64,000 bases of DNA from DATAZK01 sp963731205. GTDB lineage: Bacteria > Actinomycetota > Actinomycetes > Frankiales > Frankiaceae. The notes beneath the pieces are model-generated. The model saw nothing but the letters and a program-made list of their open reading frames with translations. It made no database searches and was not told where the DNA came from. Positions 60,993-64,000 of the stretch are shown in pieces; position 1 is the stretch's first letter, and each line of letters begins with the position of its first letter. Location: contig CAVSUJ010000001.1 of the NCBI GenBank assembly GCA_963731205.1, positions 806,001 through 870,000 of the forward strand, read 5' to 3'. The position numbers and the translations under genes are program-made.

Positions 60993-62203
60993 GTCTGATC
61001 AGTCGGCCCACGTGTCAGCAAGGCAAGGCATTCCAGATGCGCGGTCATCGGGAAGAGGTCGAACGCGCGAAGCCGCTCCAGCCGGTAGCCGGCCTCGGCT
61101 GCGGCGCGCAGGTCGCGGGCCAGCGTCGCCCCGTCGCAGGAGACGTAGGCGATCGCCCGCGGCTGCGTCTGCGCGATCAGGCGCATGATCTCCGGGCTGG
61201 CACCTGTGCGAGGTGGGTCGAGCACGACGAGATCGAACGAGGCGCCGGCCAGCGCTGAACCGAGCGCCTCACCGACGTCGGCAGCGTGGACCATCACGTC
61301 GAGCCCCTCGCAGTTCACGCGCGCATCCACCGCCGCAGCCTTCACGACCTCCACGGCGGTCACCTTGATCCCGCGGGAGGCGAGCGCGTACGAGAAAAGA
61401 CCGGCGCCCGCATAGAGGTCCAGGGAGCGCTCCCCCGGTTGCGGTGCGAGCGCGTCGAGGACGGCGTCGGCGAGCAGCTGCGGCGCGTCCGGATGTACCT
61501 GCCAGAAACCGCCGCCAGTCACCCGGAACTGGTGTCCCAGCGCGTGGTGGATGAGGGTGCCCTCGTCGTCGATCACCACCTTGCCGGTGGTGGGGGACGC
61601 GGCGAACGCCACCCGCAGCCGGGGCTGATGGGCGACCCGGTGAGCCTCTGGACCGCCGGCACGCCATGCCCCTGCTGCATCGACCAGCGGGTGGGTGATC
61701 GGGCAGTGCCGGACGCGCTCCACCGCATGCGAGCGATGGCGCAGCAAGCCGCGCGAGCCGTCGCGACCGACCGAGACCTGCACCCGGGTACGCCAGCCCA
61801 ACCCGTCCGGCGAGGAGGGGGCGGCCTGCACCGTCACCGGGCCCGGATCGACGCCGCCGAGCCGGGTCAGTTGCTCGCGCAGCACCTGCCCCTTGAGCTT
61901 GCGGGCGGACGCGACGGAGGCGTGCTGCCAGTCGCAGCCGCCGCACCGACCGGGAACCGCGAGCGGGCATGGCGGGCTCACCCGATCGGCAGACGCTTCC
62001 AGCACCTCGACGGTCTCGGCTCGTAGCAACCGCTTGTTCTCGTCCGTCACCCGGGCGCTGACGCGCTCTCCCGGCAGCGCCCCGCGCACGAAGACCACCC
62101 GGCCGTCAGGTGCGTGAGCCACGCAATCACCCCCGGGAGCGACGCGCTCCACGGTGAGCTCGAGCAGGGCAGCACTGCGTGACGGGACGGCGCGGCGGGT
62201 CAC
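60989..62203 (-). CDS. TrmA/RlmD-like class I RNA (uracil-C5)-methyltransferase
   Basis: A 404-aa RNA methylase. N-terminal TRAM domain (LTVERVAPGGDCVAHAPDGRVVFVRGALPGERVSA), then an iron-sulphur site (CPLAVPGRCGGCDWQH and a later HCP), SAM site LDLYAGAGLFSYALA, DPPRTGASPEI and the nucleophile Cys in YVSCDGATLARDL. Methylates a uracil in 23S rRNA or tRNA; which one cannot be read. GTG start at 62203 overlaps the permease stop (GTGA). Confidence 0.9.
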   Translation of the reverse strand: MTRRAVPSRSAALLELTVERVAPGGDCVAHAPDGRVVFVRGALPGERVSARVTDENKRLLRAETVEVLEASADRVSPPCPLAVPGRCGGCDWQHASVASARKLKGQVLREQLTRLGGVDPGPVTVQAAPSSPDGLGWRTRVQVSVGRDGSRGLLRHRSHAVERVRHCPITHPLVDAAGAWRAGGPEAHRVAHQPRLRVAFAASPTTGKVVIDDEGTLIHHALGHQFRVTGGGFWQVHPDAPQLLADAVLDALAPQPGERSLDLYAGAGLFSYALASRGIKVTAVEVVKAAAVDARVNCEGLDVMVHAADVGEALGSALAGASFDLVVLDPPRTGASPEIMRLIAQTQPRAIAYVSCDGATLARDLRAAAEAGYRLERLRAFDLFPMTAHLECLALLTRGPTDQT

Positions 62204-64000
62204 GCCACCGGCTCTCGGGGCTCCGGGGCGCCGCGCGAATCGGGATCGGCCGGCGGCGCATCGGGCTGACCCGAAACGGCCCCGGCCGGAGCGCGACGAC
62301 CCGTGCCGCGGCGCACGTCACCGGCGCGGTGGCGGCGGCCGTAGTCGTCGGCGCGGCCCTCGGCGGAATCGAGCTGATACGGCACGCTCGTCACCATCAC
62401 CCCGGGCTCGAAGAGCAGTCGGCTCTTCAGGCGCAGCGCGCTCTGGTTGTGCAGCAGGTTCTCCCACCAGTGACCGACGACGTACTCCGGGATGTAGACG
62501 CAGACGACGTCGCGCGGCGACTCGCGACGGATCCGGCGCACGTATTTGATCACCGGTCGGGTGATCTCCCGGAACGGCGAATCGATGACGACAAGATCGA
62601 TACCGATCCCACGTTTGTGCCACTCCTCCTGCAGCGCCTCGGTGTCCTTGTCGTCGATGTTCACCGTGATGGCTTCCAGCACGTGCGGCCGGCTGGCCTT
62701 CGCAAAGGCGAGAGCCCGCAGCGTGGGCCGGTGCAGCTTGCTCACCAGGACGACGGCGTAGACCCGGCTGGGGAGCGTCGGCGGGCCAGGGTCGGGGACG
62801 AGCTCGCGGGCCACCCGGTCGTAGTGGCGGCGGATCGCCTTCATCGTCATGAAGATGACCGGCATCGCGACGCAGACGATCCAGGCGCCGCGGGTGAACT
62901 TGGTCAGCAGCACGATGACGAGGACGGTGCCGGTCAGGATCGCGCCGGTCATGTTGATCGACTGGCTGCGGCGCATCCGCCGGCGCGCCTGTGGGTCGGT
63001 CTCGCTGCGCAGCAGCCGGTTCCAGTGCCGCACCATGCCGCTCTGGCTGCAGACGAACGAGACGAACACCCCGATGATGTACAGCTGGATCAGGCGGGTG
63101 ACCTCGGCCTGGAATGCGACGATGAGCAGCGTCGCGAAGCCGGCGAGCACGATGATTCCGTTGCTGAACGCCAGCCGGTCGCCGCGGGTGTGCAGCTGGC
63201 GAGGGAGGTAGCGGTCCTGCGCCAGGATCGATCCCAGCACGGGAAAGCCGTTGAACGCCGTGTTGGCCGCGAGCACCAGGATGAGCGCCGTCGTCGCCGC
63301 GATCGCGATGAAGCCCACCGTGTCGGTGCCGCCGAAGACGGCCTCAGCCACCTGCGTGATGACGGTGCGCTGCTCGTAGCCCTTCGGCGTGCCGGTCAGC
63401 TGCCCGCTGTCGGCGATGTGCACCTTCGACCACAGCGCCAGGCAGGTGACCCCGACGAACATGGTGATCGACAGCACGCCGAGCAGGAGCAACGTGGTCG
63501 CCGCGTTCTTGCTCTTGGGCTTCTTGAACGCCGGCACGCCGTTGCTGATCGCCTCGACGCCCGTGAGTGCCGTACAGCCCGACGAGAACGCGCGTAGCAC
63601 CAGGAAGATCGTCGCCGCGCCGCCGAAGCTGCTGGTGGCGACCACACCGAAGTGGGCGCTCTCGGCCCGCAGGTGAGTGCCGGTGGCGATGCGGATCAGC
63701 CCGTAGCCGATCATGATCAGCACCGTCGCCATGAAGGCGTATGTCGGGATCGCGAACGCGGTGCCGGATTCGCGGATGCCGCGCAGGTTCAGCAGTGTGA
63801 TGACGAGCACAACAAGGACCGCCAGCAGCACCCGGTGTGACGCGAGCGAGGGCACCGCCGACAGGAAGTTCGACACCCCCGAGGACACCGAGACGGCGAC
63901 GGTGAGCGTGTAGTCGACCATCAGAGCGCTGGCGACGAGAACCCCGAAATTGCCTCCGAGGTTGGTCGTGGCGACCTCGTAATCGCCGCCGCCGCTCGGA
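62200..64000 (-). CDS. APC-family permease, 5' end beyond the window
   Basis: At least 600 codons of an amino-acid/polyamine/cation-type transporter; the start is outside the right edge, since the frame remains open to the end with GGDYEVATTNLGGNFGV. About 10 membrane helices, then a cytoplasmic C-terminal domain (from about 62,800 down) of USP-like layout (RVYAVVLVSKLHRPTLRALAFAKA) and a Pro/Arg/Ala-rich tail. Such permeases lie beside the RNA methyltransferase and often trk potassium genes in actinobacteria. Substrate unknown. Confidence 0.88.
   Translation of the reverse strand, partial: PSGGGDYEVATTNLGGNFGVLVASALMVDYTLTVAVSVSSGVSNFLSAVPSLASHRVLLAVLVVLVITLLNLRGIRESGTAFAIPTYAFMATVLIMIGYGLIRIATGTHLRAESAHFGVVATSSFGGAATIFLVLRAFSSGCTALTGVEAISNGVPAFKKPKSKNAATTLLLLGVLSITMFVGVTCLALWSKVHIADSGQLTGTPKGYEQRTVITQVAEAVFGGTDTVGFIAIAATTALILVLAANTAFNGFPVLGSILAQDRYLPRQLHTRGDRLAFSNGIIVLAGFATLLIVAFQAEVTRLIQLYIIGVFVSFVCSQSGMVRHWNRLLRSETDPQARRRMRRSQSINMTGAILTGTVLVIVLLTKFTRGAWIVCVAMPVIFMTMKAIRRHYDRVARELVPDPGPPTLPSRVYAVVLVSKLHRPTLRALAFAKASRPHVLEAITVNIDDKDTEALQEEWHKRGIGIDLVVIDSPFREITRPVIKYVRRIRRESPRDVVCVYIPEYVVGHWWENLLHNQSALRLKSRLLFEPGVMVTSVPYQLDSAEGRADDYGRRHRAGDVRRGTGRRAPAGAVSGQPDAPPADPDSRGAPEPREPVA

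Overview
The window reads as the chromosome of a high-GC, Gram-positive actinomycete (class Actinomycetes). The evidence is the very GC-rich coding sequence with frequent GTG and TTG starts, several actinobacteria-specific families (MihF-type integration host factor, BldD, a PriA without helicase motifs, DUF3099), and a gene order close to the Mycobacterium/Frankia core. I cannot name the genus. Nearly everything is on the minus strand. The exceptions are a GNAT fragment at the left edge, bldD, an SGNH-like lipoprotein, an acyl-CoA dehydrogenase and one unknown gene upstream of dxs.

Layout, left to right (transcription mostly runs right to left). Positions 1-8.2 kb hold a GNAT fragment, pheT/pheS, an orphan cytosolic histidine kinase, a SpoU rRNA methylase, rplT-rpmI-infC and an SseB-like protein. 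From 8.2 to 20.6 kb is a long housekeeping run: hisG, ribH-ribE-ribD, rpe, rsmB, fmt, def, priA, metK, coaBC, rpoZ, gmk and mihF. From 20.7 to 31.3 kb is a complete pyrimidine operon, pyrR-pyrB-pyrC-(membrane protein)-carA-carB-pyrK-pyrD-pyrF, with overlapping genes throughout and a PyrR-type hairpin in its leader. Divergent bldD follows; its 3' end overlaps nusB, and then comes efp. From 33.2 to 37.6 kb, a DUF559/AbiEi-like gene flanked by three copies of a 48-bp REP-like element sits where relatives carry pepQ, followed by aroQ-aroB-aroK-aroC.

From 37.6 to 51.0 kb is a type IVa pilus locus. In transcription order it is pilT, pilC, three major-pilin genes (the middle one decayed), three large minor pilins (one with IPT/TIG repeats, one with a ricin-type lectin region), pilD and pilM-N-O-P. 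No pilB extension ATPase lies in the window. From 51.1 to 64 kb are a second SpoU methylase, a CapA-like lipoprotein, an SGNH-like lipoprotein, DUF3099, a GNAT enzyme, enoyl-CoA hydratase and acyl-CoA dehydrogenase, an unknown protein, dxs, a lipoprotein, a small conserved protein, a TrmA/RlmD-like RNA methyltransferase and an APC permease running off the right edge.

Points most worth checking are: an AUC start codon for infC; a near-perfect BldD operator over the bldD promoter, with BldD keeping its c-di-GMP signature; minor pilins carrying lectin and IPT domains; the decayed pilin copy; the REP-flanked gene replacement; and three single-base frameshifts in pheT, the SseB-like gene and rsmB. 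All three are consistent with one extra base in a G/C run, so they may be sequence errors.
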